This document shows, piece by piece, positions 23,003-34,522 of a stretch of DNA of 64,000 bases. Source of the DNA: Lutraria lutraria (taxonomy: Eukaryota; Mollusca; Bivalvia; Venerida; Mactridae); assembly GCA_964023205.1 (NCBI GenBank), contig OZ026847.1, positions 11,426,182 to 11,490,181 of the forward strand, written 5' to 3'. The translations under genes and the position numbers were made by a program. Each line of letters opens with the position of its first letter. Within the stretch, counting starts at the first letter, position 1. The notes under the pieces are model-generated. The model did no database searches. It was not told the origin of the DNA and saw only the letters and a program-made list of their open reading frames with translations.

Positions 23003-23428
23003 TTGGTTGTTGTTGTTGTTGTTAATATTAACCTAACACCTACAGGCTACTATGTGCGAGGTGTTTTTCTCAATGACGGCAATGCCCGAGTAGGTACGAT
23101 TGTGAACAAAAATAGTCATCATATAGACACCGGAAACGTTCACAACTTTTTTGCGAAATAGGTAATAAAATGGATCGAATGATAAGAGAAACGCAGTTTT
23201 CAAGCAGTTGACGAGTATTTAGTATGATTACGTCATTGATGACCGTCATTGTATCAAATAAAACAAGAGTTTGTGCTGTTAAGAAGATCACGTAATAATT
23301 ACACCATTAATGTACTTGTCCAACAATGACATGACGTAAAAAGTCAGTGTTAATACAATGTACATTTACTAGTAATTAGTATACGACACCGATGATTGAG
23401 GTCAAGTAATATCAGTCCTTAATCAAAG

Positions 23429-23950
23429 TACTGATAGTACTCATAGTAACTGAACTTACATAGACTTTCACTGCAACAGTTTAAAGGGGCATACCCTACA
23501 ACTGACAAACATTCTGTGAAAGAGTAAAAATGTGCTAGCTGTATATGTAAAACAATATATAATGGATAATTGCAGGAAGAACATGGGTCATAAAATGACA
23601 CGTTTAGGTACTAGCCGCAAAAAACATAGCTATGAATAATAAATCACTTCCACCCAAAAATTTCCATGACTAAATGCATGTGTCACAAATACGTATTTTT
23701 TATGACTTTATTTTTAATTGGATGAATTTTTGGCTGAAACTTTCTTCGTCAGCTTTTTTCTTTACAAGCTCCTAATTTATCATCATTTTGCCTTAATTCT
23801 AAATGCACCAAGTTGTAGGGTATGCCCCTTTAACAATTGCATGGCGGATATAGAACAATGTAGTCTGACTTTAGTCCGCACCAAAATCTATGCGCGCAGT
23901 CGCGGCGAGTCACGGACGTCTATTGAAAGCTGAACTATCGGACAGTTTGC
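23429..23950 (+). repeat. Dispersed repeat interrupted by a TTAA element
   Basis: The outer sequence (GTACTGATAGTACTCAT..., then CAATTGCATGGCGGA... to GAAAGCTG) matches 35853-35970, where the same two halves adjoin directly. The second locus is therefore an approximate empty site for the insertion at 23485-23829. Confidence 0.6.
23485..23829. mobile_element. piggyBac-like nonautonomous element, 345 bp
   Basis: The 19-bp terminal inverted repeats AGGGGCATACCCTACAACT and AGTTGTAGGGTATGCCCCT match perfectly. They are flanked by TTAA on both sides (23481-23484 and 23830-23833), the target-site duplication of the piggyBac superfamily. The interior is AT-rich and noncoding. Perfect ends suggest a fairly recent insertion into an older repeat. 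Confidence 0.8.
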
Positions 23951-25083
23951 AAAAATGAAAATAGACCTCAGCTTTCTAAATAGTACGTGGCTAAAAGCTC
24001 AACATGAACGTTCTGATGACTTCATAAAACATTATGCACATTAGAATTATTCATAATTAGCTGCTCTATAAATGGATGTTTTATGGTTCAAACATTGACG
24101 CATGCGCAATCAAACTGTCAAGGATGAATTATTCATAAACAATACCTGTCTGAGGAATTAAAACATAAGGTGCGTGTTTATTGTTTCATTAATGTTATCA
24201 GATTTACCCTCTTTCATGAAGATTTTTCCTGTCGCTTATTTGAAACAGGGGCGTTAATTAATATAACCTTATATGTTCAGGAATTACTGATTATTTCCCT
24301 TTGACATTAACTTGATTTTAAACTAATCTGAGATGACCCTTTATGTTTTAGTAAGATTTGCTGATTGTTAACGGAATTGGAGAAATATACAATGTTTTAA
24401 TTCGGGTTATGTTGGGTTGAGTCAATTAAGCTCATGTTTTCAATCTGTTCTGACTTCTACTAAGTATTTGATTGTTTGGAAATTGGAATGCTTAAAAACT
24501 TTATACGTTCTTGTGTCCTGATGTAGTCAGTTTATTTCTCTGTAGTTTATCGGTCCATTCCAAAAGCTTTTGTCATTTCAATACCATCATAGAGAGAAGG
24601 GAGAGAAGATACAGGAGAACCGGGCATTTATATCCCTACTCTTTTCGAATAGTTTTTTCCTCGTTCTTTATCGTGCTTGGTGTCATGAAAGCACCGATAG
24701 TATCCAGCGTGGTTTTTTTTTGGTTGTTGTTTTTTTACTATTTTCACGATCGTAATATACAGGGACTATACAAAAATAATGTAAAGTTCCAGAATTAACA
24801 TAAGACCTTTTCGTCAGGATTTTAGTAGGCTGTGACGCAAGCACCTTAAGTTTGAACGAAATTGTATTTCTACGGAAACATAGGGTTAACTCTCTTTGCA
24901 GTCCTCGTAAACAAATTATTCTACAAAGGTAATCATTTTCTCAATAAATATCAGTTGGTTCTTCACTAATTATGGTACTGTTTATATTAATCTGTGTGAA
25001 AGAACTAGAAGTACTGGTCAGAAAGTTTCATCCGGTTACCCTAATACGACCGATATCTAACTTTATAGCAGTCCGAATTTTGC
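23951..25083. other. Intergenic, no gene recognised
   Basis: The 95-codon plus-strand frame starting at 24511 is hydrophobic only because of T-rich runs. No splice or promoter support. Confidence 0.4.
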
Positions 25084-25138
25084 AAGGGAGGTAATGCTGA
25101 TAACATATAAAAGATAATTTGTAGCAGTTACCTCCCTT
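25084..25138. repeat. Short inverted repeat with AAGGGAGGTAA ends
   Basis: AAGGGAGGTAATGCTG is mirrored by GCAGTTACCTCCCTT about 25 bp later. GGGAGGTAA motifs are abundant in molluscan DNA; this looks like a tiny MITE or its two ends. Confidence 0.55.
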
Positions 25139-25489
25139 AGATCACTTTTTGAGAGCGATTTTGTGATGACTTAAATTAAATTTCATAGCTTCCCTTTTAA
25201 TATTATATATCAATTAATTTGAAAGTTTGAACTGTCGGAATGTTTTCATGACATTCAGCCGTTTCTTCGATATGTTTCTGAATGTAGGGTCCTCTGGCTG
25301 CATTCATGTTGCAGCATTTAATATATTGACAATACATGTATTTAACACTGTATACTTCTAAAATTACTGTTTTATCGTGATTATTTAGATGCCATTATTT
25401 TCTTGGGTGAAAATATTCCTCTTTCCTTCCAGAGGCTCGAACTGGTGATATGTCGAACATCGAATTAATGACGATCATGATACGTTTGT

Positions 25490-25697
25490 TGTTTGTTCGA
25501 GTTTTACGCCCCTTTTCAACAGTCAGAGTCACATGAGGCGGGCAGTTCAGCTATAGCTAACCGCCGTTCTTAGGAAGAACCAGTACTAGACTGCTTTTTC
25601 ATATTTATAAAGAAACATGGTCGGTAGAGGGGCTCGAGTGAGAAGTAACAGTGACTGATTTGAAGTCAGCGACCTTAACCCCTCGACCACGAAGGGT
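25490..25697 (-). repeat. tRNA-derived SINE, minus orientation
   Basis: In minus sense it begins CCTTCGTGGTCGAGGGGTTAAGG, a tRNA-Ser-like A-box region. It continues through a degraded B box (CACTCGAGCCCC), then CCATGTTTCTTTAT, a GAAAAAGCAGTCTAGTAC body and a tail ending GGGCGTAAAACTCGAACAAAC. A second copy in the opposite orientation is at 29984-30230. Confidence 0.75.
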
Positions 25698-28600
25698 GGT
25701 TCGATCTTGTTAAGTACATGTATAAATAAAGTAATATCACTTTATATTTACATGTACACTAATTATTTTTATCATTCTGTGTATTATCATTTCACATGTT
25801 TTCATAATCATAAATATCATTTTCAATGTAATCATATTTACTTTTGTCATGATAATAACAAATAATTATCATCATTAAAAGTTCCCTTCATGCAATTTAT
25901 TTTCTATCACGTTTACCGTTTATTTTAGTCCTCAATTTATTGTTTTATTTTATAACATATTGTATTTGTTTTCAATCGAAATAAAACCGGATTCAATTAT
26001 GACCCTTCTCATGTTATATGTTATATTAAGCTAGAATCCTGAAATACCTAATTATATAATCCCCATTTGAAATCGGTTGAAATCGATTAAAAAACATTAT
26101 TAAAGCCGGAAAAGTTGTTCAAAATAAACTTAACAGCCATAATTATGAATATTGTAATCAAGATAACGTTTTTTTTGTAAATACAAATGTACATGTACGT
26201 GAGATAAATTATTTTTAAATGATTTCACATTGATAGCATACCTCAGAAGGTCGTTGTCTATTTTGCCTGCGAACAATCGGACTCATAATGTGTATACAAA
26301 ACGAAGAGCTTGAATATTGTGCCTCGGATGATCTCGTTAACATAATATATGATTTATGGGTAATTTAAGCTATAATAACAATTATCTTAATGACCTTATG
26401 TGTCTAAATCAATTGTAAGGATGAGTTAACTCGTGTCTCGGTTCTATGTTATCTGTTAAAATGACATGCGAGTCAGTGTCACGCTATTGTAGATAACACG
26501 GTGTCGCCGGCATACTGCAGGGTGGTCTAAGGACATTCATTTTGTTCATATTAGCGGAATAATGATCAACGCAAGCTATTCATGTTAGGTACGTCAAGTA
26601 TAATGAACTAATATGGCTCTTTTAACTCTTTTACTCATCCTTGTTTGGAAATAGATACGCGGGGAGACAAAATTTTGACATTTGAAAAGACTATATTTTG
26701 AATTAACGACGAATTTATGATGATTTTATCTGTCAATTTCCTGTGGAATACTAGATCATCATTTTGTATTCTTGTCTGAGTACAATATCTTACTCACAAA
26801 AAAAGGTTTATAACCGATATAATACATGTACTGACTGACTTTAAATTACGTGAGTAAGCAAGTTGTATTTTGAACAAAACTAATTATAAAATGCACTTGT
26901 GGCTTGGGTCTGTGCACTACGTAAAATATAATAACATAAAAATGTAGATGTGTATTTACAGAAACCCTGCTTTGTGCAAAATATATAAGAAATAAGTGAA
27001 CATAGTTATAATGTTCGCCATTAATTATTTCTATCATGGATTTGATGGTTCGAATTTTGATTTATGGAAGCATATTACGTGTACGTACGATGCCTAAAAG
27101 AATTATTCAATTATAATTAAATCAATGTCTGATAATCACATACAGTATAAGGTCATAGAAAATTCGCCACGATATCAGTAAAAGTAATGCATCTGTTGCA
27201 GGTTCGTAGGAATCCCCATATAATTTTGTGTGTTATTGTAATAAAAGGGGCTTTATCTCCCCCGCTCCTTAGTCCCCGGCACCCCTGTTGTGGGACAAAG
27301 TCTAAAATAGCCCCTCCTCCCTAATCTAACATTGCCCTTACGGGCCTATGTTTGCTTTCGATTTAAAACATGAATGTATCTGTTATATGGACAAATGATC
27401 AAATATTACTTCAATTCATATCAACCATATACTGCTCGCAGAATCGGTAGGCTCGGTCGGCATCAAATACAGCAACCATTCGTTCAAAGATATACTCCTT
27501 TATTAAACGTAAAAAAATATATTATATATTAAATGTAATACCTCGCTATAAAAAACATATCATGACTCCAAAAACAAGGTCTTAATACCGAGTCTGTTCT
27601 TATTATCGAGTGAAACTGCGCAAGATATTTAAAAAAAAACAGTGCGAAAATATTTGTCGTCATAACAAATAAAACAGTGTTCAGTAGATTTGCAACCTTG
27701 CTATCCCCTGTTTGTAATCAAAAAGTATTTAATCCAATTGACTGTTTATAGGATCTTTTGTTACCTAAATTCCTGAAATGTGTATTATTAAATTAGTATT
27801 TTTTTTATTATAATGCTATTTTAGCTGAAATATGTCTTTGAAGCGGGTCCTCTGATTATCGTCTTACTATTCAATGTAGCAGATACTAGTGTTACTTCAT
27901 TACTGGTTTGAAAAATGAGAAAGAAAAACAAATTTATTTAATGTGATTATATTTCTTAACTGTCTGTCAAAATTGTCGTGCGCTCATTGTCCTTGAACGA
28001 CCATCTTGTCGTAGAAAATAATCGACGTATCATCTAAACTAAGTAATGTTTCCCTCCCATTTCTGACACCGAGGTTTTCATAATGACACCCGTATGATTA
28101 TTACAACTAACAATCTATTGTGTAGCAAATTAAATACGTTAAGTCGTGCAATTAAAACATTGTATTCAGAACGTAATTTATCAGATCATTTTTAACGATG
28201 ACACCCAAGGGGACACGAAGAGCCCCATAGGACCACACAGATATGATACAGTGTTTTGAGTGAAATATCCTTACTCAATTACAATTGAATACAGCCAACA
28301 TTTTTTAACATTGTTCAACTTTTCTGCGATGATATCATTCGATTGTGTGTGTGTGTGTGTTTTTTATTTCATCATGAACAAATCAAAATATATGAGTCAG
28401 AGGTGAGACATTACGTCTGCTTCTAATTCAATATTGAGATGAGTATGATATTTGCATTATACATGCACACATTGCGCATTTGTACATACAACATACATTA
28501 TCGTATTAGCCATGAATAAAGTTATGAATCAGAATAGTTCATTTCGTTTCAGTAGGTTTATAGTCACTTTTAATAAGAATGATTATTACGAATAACGAAA

Positions 28601-29983
28601 AATAAATTAAAGTTGTATATCAAGAGATTTTCCACGCGACCCTACCGTGACTCTTTAGTTCCGAATAACGTTACATCCACTTTTTATACTTACATGTACT
28701 TGTTTACCTGTCCGCATGTTTTCAAGAACAATAAACTCTAGACATCGACTAACCCTATTAGTATCTGAGTATCTGAATAGAAACAAACACATTTTAACGC
28801 ATTTTCCGTTTTATTTGAAGTTGAAGTTGCAATATCTATTGAAAAGACATGCGTAACAAATAACAAGGCTTTAAAATTGTTTGTTTCTGATTGGTTGCCA
28901 GATCTTTCCATATTTATCCACGCGACCCTAGACTTTTAATAAGGCCCGAGCAATAGTAATCCCACTTTACCTTTTAACACGCTTTCAGGAGCCCAAAAAA
29001 AAGGCACGAGCTACCTTTCCTATTTTTGAGCGCTTGTAATCGGAAACAAAAATATTTTATTAATATATTAAAAAAACAATAAAGAAACAACAAAGCAGCC
29101 TCTGTCTCTTGTTGATATTCCTCCAGACAATAATTGGCACTATGACACGCCTATATATAATAAGGGGTCAGATTTAGGGGCCAATCTGACAGTAGTTTAG
29201 CAGATGCAGAATCGAAATAATCTCTTTCCATGTAATTTTCAAGTGTTTTATAATTTTTCGCCACGCCAACTTCGGCGTGCTCCATGTTGTCAGAGTGGCA
29301 CGCGTGCACGTCTATAAATAACCGACCCTTTTCAAATATTCTAGTCAATATAACAGCTGCTTACAACCGCTATCTAAATAAATAAAGGGCTCCAACTGAG
29401 CAGCATTGTGCTTAAATTAACCGTGCAACTGGCTGGAATTAACAGAAATACATCAAATATCGGTGATCGAATTTGTTTTTAAAACATGATATGGACAGAT
29501 TTTATTAAAGTTTTGGAGAATCGTTTGCGCAATGATTTAAACTCTTTACCGTCATCATCTGTTTGGTCTTATCTGGTCCGTCTCTTGGAGCGATCGTTCT
29601 TTGGACGAAATGAGAATCAGAAATGACTGGTGAACTACATGTATTTATTTTTAAATGAACATACACAATACAAACATGATCACGTCGCATAATTTGTTAA
29701 CAAGTAGAACTACCCTACACTGACTTAATGAAAAACGGATGTTTCGCATCCAAAACGAGTTGTTTCCCTTTGGTTATGATATTACCAGCAAACAGTTTTT
29801 AAACTAAATGTAATGCCGATGAAAACCTACCGAACGTGCAAGGACCAAGCGTTACATTTTGACTGCCAAATGGTCTCCTGTACAGAAACGTGGGCCATAC
29901 TGAAAATTAATATTATACCATTTTATTATTTTGTTTTTATGTGCATGGGGTTAACGCCGTTTTTCTACGATACTGCGACCTGC
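25698..29983. other. Intergenic, no gene recognised
   Basis: About 4.3 kb, mostly AT-rich. It contains a short GT run at 28346-28360, a GC-rich patch at 27245-27355, and two copies of CCACGCGACCCTA (near 28633 and 28918) that suggest an old dispersed repeat. No exon supported. Confidence 0.4.
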
Positions 29984-30230
29984 CTCCGATGTCGAGTGCA
30001 TGGTTAAGGTCGCTGACTTCAAATCACTATAACCTCTTACAGATAGAGGGTCGTAGGTTCGAGCCCAGCTACCGACCATGTCTCTTCATGTGAAAAAGTA
30101 AGCTGTTGCTTGCGTTGGATGGGAGCCTAGTACTGAGTCTTCTAAGGAACGATGGTTAGGTGAACTGTCCGCCTTATATGACTCTGACTGTTGAAAAGGG
30201 GCGTAAAACTCAAACAAACAAACAAACAGC
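29984..30230 (+). repeat. tRNA-derived SINE, plus orientation
   Basis: The head GATGTCGAGTGCATGGTTAAGG has the tRNA-Ser-like A-box arrangement, and the B box GGTTCGAGCCC is intact near 30057. The body matches the copy at 25490-25697 and the tail ends in (CAAA)n at about 30215-30230. The intact B box and CAAA tail fit a retroposed SINE. No mobilising LINE is present in the window. Confidence 0.8.
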
Positions 30231-30956
30231 GATATTGAAGTTGTATTATACGGCAGTCAGTTCAACTAACGAGTTTTTTCGACTGTTTCGTAACTAGTAC
30301 TAACGTATACTTCCACGAGGAGCCGGGTAACTCATCTACATATGGAGATAAATCGACATTGTTTGTCTAATGTTCAAGGAAGGGTATGACCTACTGTGAC
30401 AGGATAGCCGAGTTACAAATCAAGCGCACTGACCAATATACCACGGCCGTGGCCAGTTTTATACTAAGTTATGTTATTTACACAAAACAGAATTAAGACT
30501 CTTTTCGCCAGTTCTCAGTTCCTTTTGGTCAAAATAAGAAATAATTCATGATTGTTGTAATTAAGCAAATACATAATTTAATATATGAATTCTGCCATAC
30601 TAGTACACATGTAGATATATCAGCTTCGGATTACATTTTGTATATAACATATAACCAATTCCATGTAAATATGGGCATTACTCCATTCTAGAGTTATTCC
30701 AATCCATAAACTTACTTAATCCTCTTGGCGCTTGGTAAAGCACAAGGCTCCCACTAGAGACCTAGCCGGCTTTTGCCTTATTTATATTTGGCCACAGCTC
30801 CAACCTTCAGCCTTCATCTCTTTGTCGCCCGGTCTTCTCAATATTTCTGTCCTCAAGACCACACTGTTTACTGTGTGTTTTTATTTCTGCTACATAAATA
30901 TATAATTAAATGATATATTCGTAGAGAGATTTGGAACATGCATTCCAATACATGTA
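30231..30956. other. Intergenic, no gene recognised
   Basis: No exon or well-bounded repeat supported. Confidence 0.4.
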
Positions 30957-31168
30957 CAGTCAAACCTGTGAACAAAGACCACCCTTAGGAAAAATATAAT
31001 ATGTCCTTTATTGACAGGTGGTCTTTAAGCTGAGGCTATTTTGTTCTAAATAAATGACTATTTTTGAAAGAATGACCTTTATTCAGAGAATGACCTTTAT
31101 TCAGAGAATGACCTTTATTCACAGAATGACCTTTATTCGGAGGTGGCCCGCTAACACATGTTTGACTG
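30957..31168 (+). mobile_element. Family B MITE, 212 bp, with internal 18-bp tandem repeat
   Basis: CAGTCAAACCTGTGAACAAA to TGTTTGACTG, flanked by TA. Compared with other copies it is lengthened by four units of GAATGACCTTTATTCAGA at about 31069-31140. Confidence 0.8.
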
Positions 31169-31765
31169 TAAATTATCACGATATTTTTGTTCCTTTTTAT
31201 AGTCTTTGACATGGATATACCATAAGTGAAATGTTTATCCCTTTAATAATAAACACTGTTTGATGTACTTACAAATAAATACCGTATAATGTTAATGGTT
31301 GATATATATTAGACGACATGTATAATTATCATTTGTAAAAGTTGAAACCTTTGAACGTTCCGGTATAGTTCATATACATGTATATAGAATGTTACTTTTG
31401 AGGTTCACAAAAAGGATGTGTGCCCTTTCCTCTCGGCTGTAATTGTTCCATATAGTTTCGTTCATGAAGGATATACAAAATTAATCGGCGACACGAAACC
31501 TTCAGAATTATTTGTTTATTTAACATAATCGTGGCATTAGTAAGTAAATTGCATTATATAACTAAACACATAGTCTTATAATAAAAAGAGAAGGAGCGGT
31601 GCGTGCATATTGAATAACACTATGGTCATTAGCTTATGCAAGAACAAAAGTAAATGATTGGTCGCTTTCAACAAATCCTTACCGTAAAGGTCAGAGCATT
31701 TACTTAAAGAATACGTTGTGATATAACCAAATTTGCCACATCAGCACAGTTAGCTTATATAGCCA
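31169..31765. other. Intergenic, no feature seen
   Basis: No exon or repeat supported. Confidence 0.4.
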
Positions 31766-31917
31766 CAGTACAACCTCTCTCCTGGGCGGCCCTGTCTTGA
31801 GCAACAACATCCTTTCAACAACAACAGCACGATTTAGCCCTAAGAGAAACAACCTCTCTACAACAACTACAACATTTTGATACCCCCAACGGATGTCGCT
31901 TTGGAGAGGTTGCAATG
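31766..31917 (+). mobile_element. Family A MITE, 152 bp
   Basis: CAGTACAACCTCTCTCCTGG at the left, GGAGAGGTTGCAATG (degraded GGTTGTACTG) at the right, with CAACAACA-rich interior as in the copies at 6554, 32562 and 36507. Confidence 0.7.
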
Positions 31918-32215
31918 TTTATACGAATGTACCATATTATTCGTTACTCAATAAAATTCATTTATTTTTAGAGAAAATTCCAGGTTTTAATTCATCTTTA
32001 GTCATGACTATGTTTCGATAAATAGAATAATTGATTTCATAACTCCATGTCAACAGTGTCGAGTATACTTTAAAATATAACAAGAAATTTTGCTTCCATA
32101 TTTATTTCTTTGCGGTGTGTTGTCACACGAACGGTCCGCGCCATTTCGCGACTTTTCAAGCCTTAACAGCGGAGAAAGATTCCAGACATATACCCGAGTA
32201 TAATCACCAACCTTC

Positions 32216-32515
32216 TATATATAAGCCAGCTTAACAGCTTCCAATCGTAACTACTCCGGCATTTCACTTTCTTTAGACAAACGCCGAGGAGATCCGATGG
32301 ACAGCTTCATCACATGAGAAATTTGAGCACGGATGACATTGGAATTCGCAGCGGTTAGAAGCTGGCAATTACTAGTCAGATACCATAACTACGTGACCAG
32401 GAGCCCTCCCCGCCCTTATACTATTAAAATGTTCAAAATCTTTGCACAGCTTTGGAAAATTTGCTTCATGGCCACTTCCTGCTACGCATTTACAATTCTG
32501 AAAACTGAACGATAA
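32216..32515 (+). promoter_or_regulatory. Possible TATA promoter and first exon
   Basis: CTATATATAAGCC at 32216-32224 is a strong TATA match. It is followed by a pyrimidine-rich possible initiator (ACTTTCTTTAG) and, at 32333-32515, a 60-codon frame. The second half of that frame (from MFKIFAQLWKICFMATSCYA) looks like a signal peptide. It ends in a stop with no clear donor, and a short upstream ATG frame is present at 32297. No downstream exon was found. It may be a genuine short secreted peptide or chance. Confidence 0.2.
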
Positions 32516-32561
32516 CTGTCACTGGCTCGGCGCGCATGGTTTTTATGTGGACCAAAGTTCA

Positions 32562-32740
32562 AGGTAATCTCACCTGAGCGGCCCTCTATTAAGCAACAAC
32601 CTCCTTTCAACAGCAACATGATTTTTTTCTGACTGCTCGATTTAACTACATGTATCAGTTTAACCTCTCTAGAGCAACAAACTCTCAACAACAACATAAT
32701 TTTGCTTCTCACAAAGGTTGTTGCAGAGAGGGTTGTACTG
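32562..32740 (+). mobile_element. Family A MITE, left end decayed
   Basis: GAGCGGCCCTCTATTAAGCAACAAC through to an intact GAGAGGGTTGTACTG right end, flanked by T/C rather than a clean TA. Same family as 6554. Confidence 0.65.
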
Positions 32741-33892
32741 TCCTACTTTATTTCTACATGAGTACTTTCGTTACTTTGATATTCTATCTACTCTGTCACG
32801 TCGATTGTGCTTGTGTTATCCACAGTACAATGTCTGTCCGGTTCCGGGATCTTCCGGCCAACTGGGTTTTATAACGAATGATAACGAATCGGTAACATAT
32901 TTTCCCAAAACTTCTGACTGATTCTTCCCACGATGTTTGCGCTATTTCTAAAGATCACACTAATGGCAAAACATAAGTCACATATATTTCGGATCATATA
33001 GAACGACTATCTGTTAGCGTGCGTCAGCTTACACGTTGCCGTTAACTGTTACGAAAGTCTTTCTCATGACTATAGTCTGCGTCAGGTGCAGCCGACATTT
33101 GACGATATCAGATGAGTGTAAGCGAACGACAAAAAATGGATGTATGCATTTCATTGCTGTGATGTCATAACATGTCAAAAGCAGTGTCAACAGCAAGGTG
33201 TGCGTCATTCAAGCCGATTTACATAAACGTATTGTCACAGTAATTGTACTATGGGAAATTATTAAGCATAACTTACAGACTATCTTGTGAACCAGAATAC
33301 CAAAGTACAAGGTTCCAGCTTATATCCGTGCAGAAGGTAAACGATCAACATGTATAGGCTGAAGCATGTTTAGTTCAAAGACATGGTTCCGGGGGGTGAC
33401 CACTTGCACATATTTGACTGTGCATACAAATACTGATAAGTTCAAACATTTATTTACTTCTTACAGTCAAACTATGTTACAGAGTACTCGATTTTACTGA
33501 AGAAACTTACATTTAAGTATGTACATGTATTGTGCTTACCCGGTCTATATTGTATTGTTATGAAATAAGTGAAATTTGATTATACATGTAATGAAGTCAC
33601 AGTCTGGGACTCCAGGAATTTATTCAGTAAAACCGTATTCTATAATACACTTTTAAAATTCAGACGTTACACCACAAATAATAGACTGACATACTAAACG
33701 ATCTTTTGAATATAATAGACAGACACACAGATAAACAATTGCCCTGTCATTTAACGGTGTCCTGCACAAGTCAACGTTTCATTTATGCTAAATTAAATTA
33801 AAACAACCTGAAATAAACGGATCGTGATAATATATGTTATTTAGCAAATCAATCAGAAAATATCGTAAACAAAAGAAGTGCGTCTTGTCGAC
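32741..33892. other. Intergenic, no gene recognised
   Basis: Contains a right-end fragment of Family B (ATATTTGACTG ending at 33420). Otherwise nothing supported. Confidence 0.4.
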
Positions 33893-33997
33893 ATGGACTT
33901 AATTCGCAAAAAAAAGTCATTCCGATTTGTTAAATTAACATTGAAAGCTTGCACATTCTGTTTTTGGATAGGGTTTTTCGCCGTACAAGCATGCAAG
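33893..33997 (+). CDS. Candidate signal-peptide exon of an unidentified secreted protein
   Basis: ATG at 33893 opens 35 codons ending exactly at a consensus donor AAG/GTAAGT. The peptide begins MDLIRKKKSFRFVKLTLKAC and continues TFCFWIGFFAVQACK: a strongly basic n-region, a hydrophobic core and a small-residue end (VQA), so a textbook signal peptide. A TATA-like stretch (ATAATATATG) lies about 60 bp upstream. The exit phase is 0. No confident second exon was found. A cysteine-bearing stretch at 37207-37331 is phase-compatible but weak. Judged on signal-peptide shape and donor quality alone; no homologue recognised. Confidence 0.35.
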
Positions 33998-34080
33998 GTA
34001 AGTTTGGCGGCACTTCAACCTTTTACGATGTCGGAACACCTCAGGCGTACACCAAGGTAGAACCACTGACCTTACATATC

Positions 34081-34154
34081 GAGGGTTCAGTGCAACAGTG
34101 TCGTAACTCGTATTGAAATAAGAACAAGTTACGACAGTGTTGCGCTGAGCCCTC
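34081..34154. repeat. 74-bp hairpin repeat, copy 1
   Basis: The arms are about 28 bp: GAGGGTTCAGTGCAACAGTG on the left pairs with CAGTGTTGCGCTGAGCCCTC on the right, around a TATTGAAATAAGAAC loop. A second copy of identical length with about six differences is at 62551-62624. It is too short to encode protein; it may be a miniature transposon or hairpin RNA. Confidence 0.8.
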
Positions 34155-34195
34155 GTTATGTAGCTTGTTAGACAGCTTCCTCACATGTATAACTG

Positions 34196-34285
34196 GTCCC
34201 CGGGTGAGATTCGAACTGACAGCGTTGAAGCGCTTGTGATTACAAACCGGAGACCAAAAGCAATAATTAGCAACACTAGTGGCCC
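34196..34285 (-). repeat. tRNA-like repeat head
   Basis: In minus sense a good B box (CAGTTCGAATCTCACCC) follows CTCCGGTTTGTAATCACAAG. The acceptor stem and A box are poor, so this is a tRNA-derived repeat rather than a functional tRNA gene. Confidence 0.4.
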
Positions 34286-34383
34286 CTTCATTCTTTCAGT
34301 AAGTCGATATAATAATAAATGATCAGAAAAAAGTTAATCAGAGAAAGTTCAATCACAATGTATCAGAGATGTACTCGTAATTA

Positions 34384-34522
34384 CAGTCAAACATAAGAAC
34401 AAAGGCCATCCTTAGGAAAGACAAAATATGGCCTTTATTCGAAGGTCATTTCATTTCAAAGAATGACCTTAATTCACATGTTGGCCTTTATTCAGAGGTT
34501 GCCACTAACACAGGTTTGATTG
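34384..34522 (+). mobile_element. Family B MITE, 139 bp
   Basis: CAGTCAAACATAAGAACAAA to CACAGGTTTGATTG, preceded by TA and followed by TA, with TATGGCCTTTATTCGAAGG inside. Confidence 0.7.

Noticed and set aside
31700..31915. Minus-strand 71-codon frame with repeated VVVVERLLLL
   Set aside because: Translation of the Family A MITE's CAACAAC-rich interior.
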